A stretch of DNA of 64,000 nt from Periweissella fabaria (GCF_918814575.1 NZ_CAKKNS010000006.1:62001-126000), one strand, 5' to 3'; shown: positions 27,638 through 36,183, counted from the stretch's first letter. Numbers and translations: made by a program. Notes: generated by a model not told the origin, from the sequence alone.

Positions 27638-27666
27638 AAACGAGATGCCTATGGCATCTCGTTTTT
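27636..27666 (+). terminator. terminator of the mevalonate operon
   Basis: Stem CGAGATGCC/GGCATCTCG, extended by A5/T5 arms around a 3-nt loop and followed by TTTTTATTT, overlapping the flavodoxin stop codon. The A-rich arm also allows reverse-strand use. Confidence 0.88.
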
Positions 27667-27720
27667 ATTTAGATACTGATTTAATAATAATTGCAAAATT
27701 AATTTTATTGAGTCACCACA

Positions 27721-28296
27721 TTAAGCATGCACTCGACGTATCCGACCAAGCCATGCTTTAAAGCGTGTCTCTCCATTTGATGGGCGCACTTTAACGCGCC
27801 CCTTTTTTCGTGCTTGGCGAGCATAACCAACCGCATCCGAATGTTTTTGTAACTTTCCTAATTCAAATTCATCACCGTTATTCACTGCAATAACTGAATA
27901 GAAATATAAATCTTCTGGACGAATAAATTGTTCACCATCTTCAGTAACGGTGCTGGCAATTAACGTTATTTTTTTTAGCGTATATTCATCTGAATTAGTT
28001 GATCTAATATGACCATTATCATCTTTATATCTTCGTTTATATGTGCCTACAAAGCCGCGTAGTTGAATTTTAGAACCGCGTTGAAGTTTCATCCCTACTA
28101 AATAGTGATAAAATTCTGGATTGGTTTTTAACCACAAATGCGTTGAAATGAACTGTCCATTACTATCATGAACATCTTCAACTAAAATTCGCTTTTGTTT
28201 ATCAATCACTCGATAAACGCCAGTAACCTCAATTTCTTCACCAAATAGTTCGGACAGATAAAGTCTAACTTTGTATTTTTCTCGCGTAACGACCAA
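27721..28296 (-). CDS. unknown basic protein with possible OB-like region
   Basis: Function unknown. The 191-residue protein is strongly basic at its C terminus (ARQARKKGRVKVRPSNGE, then RIRRVHA). Residues 1-115 have an alternating beta pattern: EIEVTGVYRVIDKQKRILVE and then GSKIQLRGFVGTYKRR, reminiscent of an OB-fold nucleic-acid-binding barrel, though I cannot name a family. The start is TTG with AAGGAG nine bases upstream and no ATG nearby. It stands alone between the mevalonate terminator and the relQ-nadK operon. Confidence 0.7.
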   Translation of the reverse strand: MVVTREKYKVRLYLSELFGEEIEVTGVYRVIDKQKRILVEDVHDSNGQFISTHLWLKTNPEFYHYLVGMKLQRGSKIQLRGFVGTYKRRYKDDNGHIRSTNSDEYTLKKITLIASTVTEDGEQFIRPEDLYFYSVIAVNNGDEFELGKLQKHSDAVGYARQARKKGRVKVRPSNGETRFKAWLGRIRRVHA

Positions 28297-28416
28297 AATA
28301 CTATTCTCCTTTTTATGACTGTTACCTTATTTTAATGGTGATTTATAAAATTTAAAAGAATTATTTTTAAAAAACAAAAATAATTTAATATTCATTTTAT
28401 TTAATCAATATATGTG

Positions 28417-29304
28417 CTACTTATTTATTAATAAATCCTGCATATCAGCAGGTAATGGTGCTTTAAATTCTAATGGTTGATTTGTAAAAGGATCTTCAAA
28501 ACTCAAATAAAAAGCGTGTAATGCTTGGCGGGTAATTCCACGATCAAGAGGACCACCATAAACATCATCACCAAGTAATGGATAGCCTAAATGGCTAAAA
28601 TGCACGCGAATTTGGTGTGTCCGGCCCGTATGCAGTTGAATACGGGCAAGTGTAGCTTCCGGCGTCCGACCTTCCACCCAATATTCAGTTTGCGATGCAC
28701 GGCCATCTTCACGGACTTCACGACGAATAAAGTCATCATCCATCCGGCCAATTGGGGCATCAATCATCGCATGTTCTTCAGGTAAAACACCTAAAACGAC
28801 CGCATAATACTGCTTATTCATCGTATGCGCCTGTAATTGTTTATCCATCATGGCGTGCGCAAAACGGTGCTTGGCAATTAACACCAATCCAGAAGTAAAG
28901 CGATCAAGGCGTGTTACAACGTGTGGTACTAAATCAGTAGCACCTTGTTGCTTTAAGTATCCTTTAACCCGATTTACTAACGTATCTTCACGATCCGCAC
29001 GCCCAGGGACCGTTGTCATCCCGGCTGGTTTATTAACAATTAAAAAATTACGGTCTTCATAGACCACATCTAATTCCCCATAACTTGTCGCAACAACATC
29101 GTTATCAACTTCAGGTGGCATAATAATGGTTACTTCATCGCCATTTTTTAAAAAATCAACTGTTCGACCGTGAACACCGTTAATTAAAATATCACCACCA
29201 TTATGTTTAATTTGTGAAAACATCCGATGACTAACACCATGTGTCCCCAAAAAGGATTTAACTTTTTGCTCAATATCGTTATCTTTTTTCCATGTAAATT
29301 CCAT
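28417..29304 (-). CDS. RluA-family 23S rRNA/RNA pseudouridine synthase
   Basis: Isomerises uridine to pseudouridine in structured RNA. An S4-like RNA-binding segment is at the N terminus (VSHRMFSQIKHNGGDILING). The catalytic motif TRLDRFTSGLVLIAKH carries the nucleophilic Asp near residue 138. RIQLHTGRTHQIRVHFSHLG is the second family block. Length 295. Third gene of relQ-nadK-this gene, matching the B. subtilis yjbM-nadF-yjbO order. Rlu specificity (A, B, C or D) cannot be assigned from sequence here. Confidence 0.93.
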   Translation of the reverse strand: MEFTWKKDNDIEQKVKSFLGTHGVSHRMFSQIKHNGGDILINGVHGRTVDFLKNGDEVTIIMPPEVDNDVVATSYGELDVVYEDRNFLIVNKPAGMTTVPGRADREDTLVNRVKGYLKQQGATDLVPHVVTRLDRFTSGLVLIAKHRFAHAMMDKQLQAHTMNKQYYAVVLGVLPEEHAMIDAPIGRMDDDFIRREVREDGRASQTEYWVEGRTPEATLARIQLHTGRTHQIRVHFSHLGYPLLGDDVYGGPLDRGITRQALHAFYLSFEDPFTNQPLEFKAPLPADMQDLLINK

Positions 29305-29323
29305 TAAATTTTTCCTATTACTT

Positions 29324-30124
29324 CTATTCCTTTAAATGACCGATGAATGATTCATTCACCCGCCGCCAAAACTGCATGTGGCGATATTCAGCAAACGCAA
29401 TTCGATGTGGTGCAATCCGATAACTTATTTCTTTAACCGCATGTGAATTAATTAACTCTTGATCATAGGTTAATATCAACCCATCAGCATCTTGAGGAAT
29501 AATTTTTATTATTTCATCAGGAGCGGTGACTAGCGGTGAACCCAACGTCCGATAGACTTGATTGTTAATTGAAGCCAGTTCCGCTAACTGTAATGCTGCT
29601 AAGCTAGGATGTAAGACCGCCCCACCAATCGCTTTATTATATGCCGTCGATCCGGTAGGTGTACTAATTGCCATCCCATCACCACGAAAACGTTCAAACC
29701 ATTGATCACCAAGATAGACATCGGCAACAACTGTACCTGAAACTCGTTTGACCATACTTTCATTAAGTGCCAACTTAACTTCTTTTGAGCCATCAGCATA
29801 TGTTACGGTCGTTTCTAATATCGGATATTCAACTCGTTCTTGCTTGTCATTAACAAGTGAGGCAATTAAATCGTCAATTTCATATTCACGCCAGTCAGTA
29901 TAAAAGCCAAGATGGCCGGTATGCAAGCCAACAAATCGAATCGTCCCTAATTGATCTTGATATTTTTGAAAAGCACCTAGTAACGTGCCATCACCACCGA
30001 TGCTAATTAATACATCTGGATGATCGTTATCAATGGTTAAATCCATTTTAGTCAATGCCATAGTTAGATTCTTAACAACTCGTTGTGAACGCATACTATT
30101 ATTTGCATATAAACCGACTCGCAT
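29324..30124 (-). CDS. nadK: NAD kinase
   Basis: Phosphorylates NAD to NADP, the only source of NADPH cofactor. The diacylglycerol-kinase-like fold has the GGDG motif at residues 43-46 with the catalytic Asp45. The NAD pocket STPTGSTAYNKAIGGAVLHP follows. The length of 266 residues is typical of the Firmicutes PpnK. The ATG has a consensus AAGGAGG. It lies 13 nt after relQ. Confidence 0.95.
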   Translation of the reverse strand: MRVGLYANNSMRSQRVVKNLTMALTKMDLTIDNDHPDVLISIGGDGTLLGAFQKYQDQLGTIRFVGLHTGHLGFYTDWREYEIDDLIASLVNDKQERVEYPILETTVTYADGSKEVKLALNESMVKRVSGTVVADVYLGDQWFERFRGDGMAISTPTGSTAYNKAIGGAVLHPSLAALQLAELASINNQVYRTLGSPLVTAPDEIIKIIPQDADGLILTYDQELINSHAVKEISYRIAPHRIAFAEYRHMQFWRRVNESFIGHLKE

Positions 30125-30137
30125 CGCCTACGCCTCC

Positions 30138-30743
30138 TTATTTATCTTCATTATCGGTTTGAATTTCTTTCCTAATTTGTGATAATTCCTCATCTATTTG
30201 ATAGGCCCGCGTTGCCAAATCACGTAGATGTTCGCTTACTTCATCCGTAAACCCTACACTATTTTTATATTTTAATGAATGTTCAATCGTCGCCCAAAAA
30301 TTCATTGCCATCGTTCGAACTTGAATTTCAGCTAGAATCTTTTTTTCACCCGTCACTAATTGGACTGGATATTCTATCACAATATGATATGAACGGTAAC
30401 CTGATGGTTTCGCATTCGATACATAATCACGTTCTTCTAAAATTTTCATATCGGTACGCTGACGTAAAATATGTACAATTTGATAAATATCATCCACAAA
30501 TTGCGTCATAATTCGTACACCGGCAATATCTTGCAAATCTTGTTCAATTCGTTCTTCATCAATATGGCGCCGTACTAACTTTTCTTTAATACTATCGGCG
30601 GGTTTTACACGTCCTGTCACAAACTCAATTGGTGTCTGTTGATCTAGTTGATCAAATTGAGGTCGTAAACCGCGTAATTTAACCTTCAATTCAGCAACTG
30701 CTTGTTCATAGGGTAGTAAAAAACTGTCCCAGTTTTGAATCAT
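30138..30743 (-). CDS. relQ: small alarmone synthetase RelQ
   Basis: Stand-alone (p)ppGpp synthetase with no hydrolase domain. The synthetase fold shows PADSIKEKL, LQDIAGVRIM, KPSGYRSYHIVIEYP and AEIQVRTMAMNFWATIEHS. Length 201 residues, as expected for the RelQ/YjbM tetrameric class. ATG with GGAGG just upstream. First gene of relQ-nadK-rluA type, opposite spxH, an arrangement conserved across bacilli that links the alarmone with oxidative-stress adaptors. Confidence 0.95.
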   Translation of the reverse strand: MIQNWDSFLLPYEQAVAELKVKLRGLRPQFDQLDQQTPIEFVTGRVKPADSIKEKLVRRHIDEERIEQDLQDIAGVRIMTQFVDDIYQIVHILRQRTDMKILEERDYVSNAKPSGYRSYHIVIEYPVQLVTGEKKILAEIQVRTMAMNFWATIEHSLKYKNSVGFTDEVSEHLRDLATRAYQIDEELSQIRKEIQTDNEDK

Positions 30744-30916
30744 GGCAAGCCTCCAATTCGTCTACTTATAAAATTCCATTCTTAAATTATATCACTCTAG
30801 CTCATATTTTCTATATTCAAACTTATCATTCAGCACAAAAAAATTTAATTCCTAATACCAATCAATAGCGTATTTCGATATTCAGTGCTACACTATGTTT
30901 TGAACTTAATCGAGTG

Positions 30917-30946
30917 TTACTTCACAAGGCTATCCCCTTTTATAAT
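30917..30946 (+). promoter_or_regulatory. probable promoter of the spxH-like gene
   Basis: A perfect TATAAT (30941-30946) preceded 18 nt upstream by TTACTT, about 32 nt before the TTG start at 30979. No other good -10 is seen in the divergent region. Confidence 0.5.
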
Positions 30947-30978
30947 ACCTTGTTTTCTTCCCAAAGGAGGTCCCCCAT

Positions 30979-31569
30979 TTGATAGAAGTCTTTCATTTTA
31001 TTACCCCCCTGCAATTTGAAAGCTATCAAGCACAAAAAGCACTTACTCAAGTACTAAAGTCGCTCAATACTAAATATTCTTACCATGTTTTGCCATTAAT
31101 TAGTTTAGCAACAATGGATGAAGCATATCGTCAAGGTATTGAGACCAACACGCATATCTCATTTCAGGTTGATTATGCAATTAGTCTTGATTATGTCGCC
31201 ATGCTTTCACAAGGGCGTAATCTAGCACGTAAATTCTTATACGCATTACAAGAACAATTGTTAGTTCGCCAAAATACTTATTCTGATTTAATCATCAAAC
31301 AAGTTATAACAGATATCGGTGGCGATTTGGAGTTATTTGTTGAAGAACGTAATTCTAAGCAAACTACTGCAGCATTAATTAAAAACCAACAATTTGCTAA
31401 TGAATATCAAATTGTTAAAAATCCTGCTGCACTTATTTTTGACAGCAATAATCCCGATCATGGTATCATTCTTGAAAATTTTGTCACGACCGAACTTGAA
31501 ACTATCCTTAACCAATATCTAAACAACCAACGGACTTTAATAGAACCATACATGGTTCTTCATCGTTAA
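30979..31569 (+). CDS. spxH: SpxH/YjbH-like adaptor, thioredoxin-like fold, no cysteines
   Basis: DsbA/thioredoxin-related adaptor that in Bacillus brings Spx to ClpXP for degradation. The assignment rests on the start MIEVFHFITPLQFESYQAQ, its position beside the relQ-nadK operon, and a length of 196. In bacterial YjbH the start carries a Cys pair or cluster. Here the equivalent turn reads TPLQFESYQ, and the whole protein contains no cysteine at all, so it cannot do thiol-disulfide chemistry or bind zinc that way. The start is TTG behind a strong AAAGGAGG. A 17-bp terminator ends the gene. Confidence 0.68.
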   Translation: MIEVFHFITPLQFESYQAQKALTQVLKSLNTKYSYHVLPLISLATMDEAYRQGIETNTHISFQVDYAISLDYVAMLSQGRNLARKFLYALQEQLLVRQNTYSDLIIKQVITDIGGDLELFVEERNSKQTTAALIKNQQFANEYQIVKNPAALIFDSNNPDHGIILENFVTTELETILNQYLNNQRTLIEPYMVLHR

Positions 31570-31662
31570 GTTTAGCTCTATGCATAAGGAATGTCGGTTC
31601 ATAATTAAGCTTTAAATAGTAGCTTACTGCTAAAGCATACTTTGGTACTCCGTTATATGCAC

Positions 31663-31700
31663 AAAAAGACCATGGAAAATAAGTTTTCCATGGTCTTTTT
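31663..31700. terminator. bidirectional terminator, 17-bp perfect stem
   Basis: AAAAAGACCATGGAAAA and its exact complement around a 4-nt loop lie between the convergent spxH-like and DUF1461 genes. Both strands end in a U-run. Confidence 0.9.
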
Positions 31701-31720
31701 GCTACTTTCTGTCATAGTTG

Positions 31721-32368
31721 CTATTTACGTTGGGACTTTCCTTGGTGAAAATATCTATTACCCCATATGTAAAGACTACTTAACGCAATAATAACTAGGA
31801 CAAAAAACAAGCCAAAGCACTGATTAAAATAAGCCTCCGGTAAAGCATTAATAATAGGGTCTTGCACTGGATAAAAAATCCAATCATTATTTCTAAACAA
31901 CATTTTGTGAAATGCAATAAAAAATTGATTGAATTGCATCATCATCATTGCTAATACAACAAAAACCGCAGCAAAAACACCTTGAAGTGGCCATAACAAG
32001 CGCCATTGCTCTTGCCGTTTAGCCAAGTGTTTAATAAACCCAATACTAGGAATTAACGTAACTAATAAAACAAGATAATTTATTAAAAATAAATTTTTTA
32101 CTTCACGAAAATGTTCTAACCCATCTTTTGAGTCAGTAAAATTACTCATTTTCAATTCCGTAATCCATGGTAAATTTAAATAAGCCATTAATTGCTGGAA
32201 ATTATGCATCATTTGCTTAGCAGATAAATTAATAAGCGGCAAAAAATCACCAAACTTAACATTCAGATAATACAGCCACGTACTATTAATTGTAATTGTA
32301 ATTGCCAATGAAATAATACAAAGCAATAAGCTAGTAAATGCCAGCCAAAATCTAAACTTGCCAATCAT
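31721..32368 (-). CDS. TIGR01906/DUF1461 integral membrane protein
   Basis: Function unknown. The 215-residue protein has hydrophobic segments at about 8-30, 94-112, 125-147 and 185-207. The arrangement (N-terminal helix, a long extracellular-looking loop, then a cluster of helices), the loop motif ITELKMSNFTDSKDGLEHFREVK, and the position right after a HAD phosphatase next to yutD match the DUF1461/TIGR01906 family of lactobacilli. Its ATG lies inside the HAD gene, overlapping its end by 17 nt, so translation is coupled. Basic C terminus GKSQRK. Confidence 0.8.
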   Translation of the reverse strand: MIGKFRFWLAFTSLLLCIISLAITITINSTWLYYLNVKFGDFLPLINLSAKQMMHNFQQLMAYLNLPWITELKMSNFTDSKDGLEHFREVKNLFLINYLVLLVTLIPSIGFIKHLAKRQEQWRLLWPLQGVFAAVFVVLAMMMMQFNQFFIAFHKMLFRNNDWIFYPVQDPIINALPEAYFNQCFGLFFVLVIIALSSLYIWGNRYFHQGKSQRK

Positions 32369-33128
32369 TTAAGTTTTCCACCTCGTATGTTGGCGCCTGC
32401 GCATATTCAGCAACTTCAGCTCTAGTACTAATGCCTGTGTATGTCATCAACGTATCCACCTGGGCATTAATTCCCGCCATAATATCAGTAAAGTAATTAT
32501 CACCGACTAGTAACGCTTCTGTTGATTGTATTTTCATTCGAGTTAAAGCCAGATTTACAATCTGCGCATTTGGTTTGCCGATTGCCAGTGGTTTTATACC
32601 CGTTGCTGTCGTAACTAAGGCATTTAGAGACCCCGCACCGGGTACTAGACCACGTTCATTTGGAATATTTGTATCTAAATTAGTTGCCACATATATCGCC
32701 CCATTGCGAATTGCTAATGCCGCCTGTTCAAATTTCGCATAAGTTACTTGTGTGTCCATACCAACGACAACAACATCTGGCTGTTCATCAGTTACTATAT
32801 AACCAGCATCGGTTAAAGCTCGTTTAAGGCCCACCTCGCCAATTGCAAAAACCCGCGTCCCAGCACCAAGTGATAAATTATTAACTAAATAGTCAGCGGT
32901 TGCCATCGCTGAGGTATATATTTGCTCAGCTGATGTCGGAATACCATGAACCGTTGTTAAAAATTCAGCAACCATCGTCGGTGTTTTTGTGGAGTTATTT
33001 GTTAAAAATAAATAGTTAATTTGTTGAGCATTAAGCTTAGCAATAAACGCTTGTGCTCCTTCAATTCTATCTGTTCCTTGGTATATCGTCCCATCAAGAT
33101 CAATTAAATAACCTGTATATTTTTTCAT
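32352..33128 (-). CDS. HAD-superfamily phosphatase, NagD/YutF type
   Basis: Cytosolic sugar-phosphate or nucleotide phosphatase of the TIGR01457/NagD group. The HAD motifs are seen: nucleophile DLDGTIYQG (Asp10, Asp12), FLTNNSTKT, the Lys in AIGKPNAQIV, and LLVGDNYFTDIMAGINA. The frame is open 29 codons upstream into the yutD gene, but the real start is ATG 33128 (MKKYTGYLIDLDG), since homologues begin there. The ribosome-binding site is weak (AGG), consistent with coupling to yutD, 19 nt upstream. Length 258. Confidence 0.9.
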   Translation of the reverse strand: MKKYTGYLIDLDGTIYQGTDRIEGAQAFIAKLNAQQINYLFLTNNSTKTPTMVAEFLTTVHGIPTSAEQIYTSAMATADYLVNNLSLGAGTRVFAIGEVGLKRALTDAGYIVTDEQPDVVVVGMDTQVTYAKFEQAALAIRNGAIYVATNLDTNIPNERGLVPGAGSLNALVTTATGIKPLAIGKPNAQIVNLALTRMKIQSTEALLVGDNYFTDIMAGINAQVDTLMTYTGISTRAEVAEYAQAPTYEVENLNDWQV

Positions 33129-33147
33129 AATTATGTTTCTATACCTA

Positions 33148-33936
33148 TTATTTTTCGTTTTTTTGTTGAATGGTAAAATGCCGCTTCCGTTGATTTGGTT
33201 TCTTCGTACTTGCACTCATACTACCATCTGGCTTTTTAACACCCTTACCATCAGCAATTGGTCTTTTTACTTCTTTCACATCAGCCCGTTGCTTATTGGC
33301 ATTTGAACGTCGGCGCCGACGTTTATTAACTGACGCATCATGTGTCCGCTCGTTGTTATTATCTTTTGGTGATTTTGATAAGTTAGTACCTTTATTATTG
33401 GGTTTATTTGCGGCAGTTGTTTTTGCAGAATTACCTTTACGTTGCCACGCTGTTCTAGACGTAGGTGTTTCTTTGTTCGCCACTGCTTCATCACTACGAT
33501 TACCACGATTGTTTCGTTTACGTCGGCGATTATTTGAAGTAGATGGTACGACTTCAAAATCCGTTTTACTTTCAACTGGATTTTCATTTTGAACAACAAA
33601 ATATGGCGCCCCAAAATTCATGTATTCCAGTAAATAATCCTCGAATGCATCAATAGAATTAAACTTTGTCATATTCTTATTGTCTTGAGCATAAAAACCC
33701 TTTAATCGTAGCTGATCAGCCGCAATGTCACCAATAATATAATCATATTTTGTTAAAATATCACTAAAACGTGCCTTGAACTTCAATTCGTCAAAAGCAT
33801 CGCGATAGTTTTTTAAAATTGTCATAGCCAAGCCATTAACAATAAATTGATTGTTGCCTTTATTTTCAAAATTAGTTGTAGCAGCACGCTCTGAAACTTG
33901 CGCTTCTGCTTTAATTTTTAATGATTCTCGATCCAC
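33148..33936 (-). CDS. yutD: YutD-like protein (DUF1027) with long basic tail
   Basis: Function unknown. Residues 20-125 form the conserved YutD/DUF1027 domain (FIVNGLAMTILKNYRDAFDE, RFSDILTKYDYIIGDIAADQLRLKGF). The remaining 135 residues are disordered, strongly basic and Asn/Arg/Lys-rich, with several KRRRRR and NNRRRKRNN clusters that look like an RNA- or nucleic-acid-binding extension. The B. subtilis protein is far shorter. The start is GTG 33936 with GAGGAA close upstream. Second gene of yunD-yutD-HAD-DUF1461, a cluster conserved in lactobacilli. Confidence 0.82.
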   Translation of the reverse strand: MDRESLKIKAEAQVSERAATTNFENKGNNQFIVNGLAMTILKNYRDAFDELKFKARFSDILTKYDYIIGDIAADQLRLKGFYAQDNKNMTKFNSIDAFEDYLLEYMNFGAPYFVVQNENPVESKTDFEVVPSTSNNRRRKRNNRGNRSDEAVANKETPTSRTAWQRKGNSAKTTAANKPNNKGTNLSKSPKDNNNERTHDASVNKRRRRRSNANKQRADVKEVKRPIADGKGVKKPDGSMSASTKKPNQRKRHFTIQQKNEK

Positions 33937-33945
33937 AATTGTTCC

Positions 33946-35325
33946 TCACTTAATTGGAAAATTTTGCGCTAAATAATCGGCAAAATCTTCACGTAACATT
34001 TTTTGCATCATAATTTTATTTTCGCCAACTAAATCGATTGTTGGGAAAAATGGTAAATATTTATAGTAATCTAAACTAACAAATTGATATTGCTTATTAT
34101 CATCAATTAATTGATTCTGATAAGTTAACTGCCCTTTATGAATATCAATCGCCATTTCACATAGTTGAATATCACCAACTAATTTACCGCGAAAGCCTAA
34201 ACCGACCATCGCGAATGCACTCACGAACTCGGCATTTTTATGAATTTCTTGTAATAAACGTTTTAATTCTTTTCCGGTAAGCATCGTTTGCATGACATAC
34301 ATTTGATGTGGTAAAAGTGCCAATAAATCAGCTTTGGTCACCTCACCAGCCGGTAGATCACCTAAAACTAAGCCGGTTGAGAGCAATGCGGCCTTGATAC
34401 CTGTTTTTTGGACTAACATCGCAAAAAGTGCATCCATAAAGCTATTATCAGCTCTTAATAACGGCTTAGGAAGATATGCAACTTTAGCTGCTCGTAACTG
34501 CTCTAAGCCAGCATCCTGTAATCCTTGAATTTCAGCAATATCAGTGTCCTCATCCGGTAAATCACTCGTCGTCACCAACCTTGCGACTTTACTGACTACC
34601 TTATGATTTTCAATCGTCAAACTAATCTTGCCGATATAACGCCCCCATTTACCAGCCGCCGCAATTAAAGTATTATTAAGCATTTCACCTTTTTCCAAAC
34701 GATGATGTGTATGCGCACCAATAATAACATCTAAAGTTGGAAACATCTGTGCCAATCGGCGGTCTTCTGGCAATCCTAAATGTGATAATAAAATTATTAC
34801 ATCTGCTTGTGCGTTAATTTGGGGTAACATAGCCGCTAAAATCGGTGCCACTTCACCAATTCCCCATTCACGTAACGGATACGTCTCAACAAATGGTGCC
34901 GTCATGCCAATCATTGCAACTTTAGTTCCATCCGGCATGACCTGATAGACAACTTCTTGACACCATGACGGTTGCTTATTAGTTCGTAAATCTTTAATAT
35001 TAGCCACCGTCACCGGGAAATTAGCATCATTATATAATTTTTGTAACTTATCATGTTGTAAACTTAAACCTTCATTATTACCAATCGTAACCGCATCATA
35101 TCCAATCTGATTAAGCAACTCAACATTAATTATGCCCGCCGTTGCTTCTGTTAATGGATGCACTAAATCTAGGGCATCACCAATATCAACAGTTAAAACA
35201 CCATTATCACCTAAGCCTAAAATTTTCTTTTGCCCACTTAGATAACGGCGAATTTTAGGCCAATTTTCAAAATGTGAATGCAAGTCATTAGTATGCATGA
35301 TTGTTATGATACTTTGTTCTGCCAT
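33946..35325 (-). CDS. yunD: metallophosphatase/5'-nucleotidase, YunD-like
   Basis: Cytoplasmic member of the UshA/5'-nucleotidase family: no signal peptide, 459 residues. The two-metal site is seen in MHTNDLHSHF (Asp14, His16), VDIGDALD, LLSHLGLP and IGAHTHHRLE. The nucleotide-binding block, usually GNHE, reads GNNEG, as in the YunD branch. The C-terminal substrate domain lacks the FGG... motif of the secreted enzymes. ATG with GGAGG. It begins the four-gene operon that ends with DUF1461. The substrate is not known from sequence. Confidence 0.85.
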   Translation of the reverse strand: MAEQSIITIMHTNDLHSHFENWPKIRRYLSGQKKILGLGDNGVLTVDIGDALDLVHPLTEATAGIINVELLNQIGYDAVTIGNNEGLSLQHDKLQKLYNDANFPVTVANIKDLRTNKQPSWCQEVVYQVMPDGTKVAMIGMTAPFVETYPLREWGIGEVAPILAAMLPQINAQADVIILLSHLGLPEDRRLAQMFPTLDVIIGAHTHHRLEKGEMLNNTLIAAAGKWGRYIGKISLTIENHKVVSKVARLVTTSDLPDEDTDIAEIQGLQDAGLEQLRAAKVAYLPKPLLRADNSFMDALFAMLVQKTGIKAALLSTGLVLGDLPAGEVTKADLLALLPHQMYVMQTMLTGKELKRLLQEIHKNAEFVSAFAMVGLGFRGKLVGDIQLCEMAIDIHKGQLTYQNQLIDDNKQYQFVSLDYYKYLPFFPTIDLVGENKIMMQKMLREDFADYLAQNFPIK

Positions 35326-35377
35326 GAATAAGCCTCCAAAGATTAATATCTATTATTATAACAGACAACCTAGCTGT

Positions 35378-35405
35378 TTGTTGTTTATCATTTTTTTCGT
35401 ATGAT
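35378..35405 (+). promoter_or_regulatory. candidate promoter of the folT leader
   Basis: TTGTTG (35378-35383) and TATGAT (35400-35405) with a 16-nt spacer would start a leader about 70 nt upstream of the THF aptamer. Consensus match only. Confidence 0.4.
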
Positions 35406-35479
35406 TTAATAAAAAATAAAATAGGTCTATTATTTTTATTGTAAATAAGTTAAACTAAGATAGTGCATTGCACAAATAA

Positions 35480-35572
35480 ACAGGGTAGAATATTGTGCGT
35501 TAAGTGTTGTGGAAACGGAATGTGAGCCACAAACGAAGGATTTTTCCGCGGTACAATATTCGCATTCACTGT
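35480..35572 (+). ncRNA. tetrahydrofolate (THF) riboswitch aptamer
   Basis: The leader matches the THF aptamer in order. Outer helix ACAG/CTGT (35480-35483 and 35569-35572). The asymmetric loop with GGTAG opposite CGCATTCA. Helix AATATTGT/ACAATATT. The conserved core GCGTTAAGTG, a TTGTGG/CCACAA hairpin, and ACGAAGGA then CCGCGGT. This core is the hallmark of the folate-sensing element. It sits 47 nt before folT, the known target class. Confidence 0.9.
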
Positions 35573-35593
35573 ATTTTTCTTATATAGTGAAAC

Positions 35594-35610
35594 CCTCCAA
35601 TTTTAGGAGG
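35594..35610 (+). promoter_or_regulatory. Shine-Dalgarno-sequestering hairpin of folT
   Basis: CCTCC (35594-35598) can pair with the folT ribosome-binding site GGAGG (35606-35610) around a 7-nt loop. A second possible helix TTCACT/AGTGAA (35565-35570 and 35586-35591) shares bases with the aptamer's outer helix, so the two could be alternative states. The folding switch is inferred from base pairing. Confidence 0.55.
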
Positions 35611-35618
35611 TTTTCAAA

Positions 35619-36161
35619 ATGAAAACATTATCGTTTGGATATCCGAAATTATCCACCAAAGCAATTGCTCTTTTAGGTATTTTGTGTGCCTTGCAACTTA
35701 TTATTAGCCGGTTTACATTTGGCACAAGTTTCCTTAAAATCGCCTTTACTTTTATTGTAATCACTTTGATTGCTAAATGGTTTGGTCCAGTTTGGGGAAC
35801 TTTAGTTGCCATCATCAATGATTACCTTGGTACGTTAATTCAAGGCAGCCCATTTTTTATTGGCTTCACATTATCAGCGATTATTGCGATGTTGATTTAC
35901 GGTACTTTCTTTTACCAACAAGACCATGTTAGTTGGTCACGCGTAATTATCGCAAATTTCTTAGTGTTATTAATCTGTGATGCCATTTTGAATACTGCAT
36001 CTTTAATTATGATGTATCACTATACCGGTAATGCTGCCATTCATTTAATTCAGTTACGTAGTTTCAAAGAGCTAATTATGTGGTTTATTGAAGTACCAAT
36101 TATTTACTTCATCATTAATAATCCTCAGCTTGAAAAGCTCCGCCACCAAGCTTTAGGATAA
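35619..36161 (+). CDS. folT: folate ECF transporter S component FolT
   Basis: Substrate-binding membrane subunit that docks to an energy-coupling module (EcfA/A'/T, encoded elsewhere) to import folates. The 180-residue product has six hydrophobic helices, with IALLGILCALQLIISRFTFG, LTLIAKWFGPVWGTLVAIINDYLG and LCDAILNTAS as folate-branch features. Its leader holds a THF riboswitch, the expected ligand control. ATG after an excellent GGAGG that can be hidden by CCTCC. Followed by a strong terminator. Confidence 0.9.
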   Translation: MKTLSFGYPKLSTKAIALLGILCALQLIISRFTFGTSFLKIAFTFIVITLIAKWFGPVWGTLVAIINDYLGTLIQGSPFFIGFTLSAIIAMLIYGTFFYQQDHVSWSRVIIANFLVLLICDAILNTASLIMMYHYTGNAAIHLIQLRSFKELIMWFIEVPIIYFIINNPQLEKLRHQALG

Positions 36162-36183
36162 TTAATTTTAGCCTAAGCAAAGT

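Noticed and set aside
33276-33614. Frame within yutD on the same strand
   Set aside because: Out-of-frame reading of the basic low-complexity tail.
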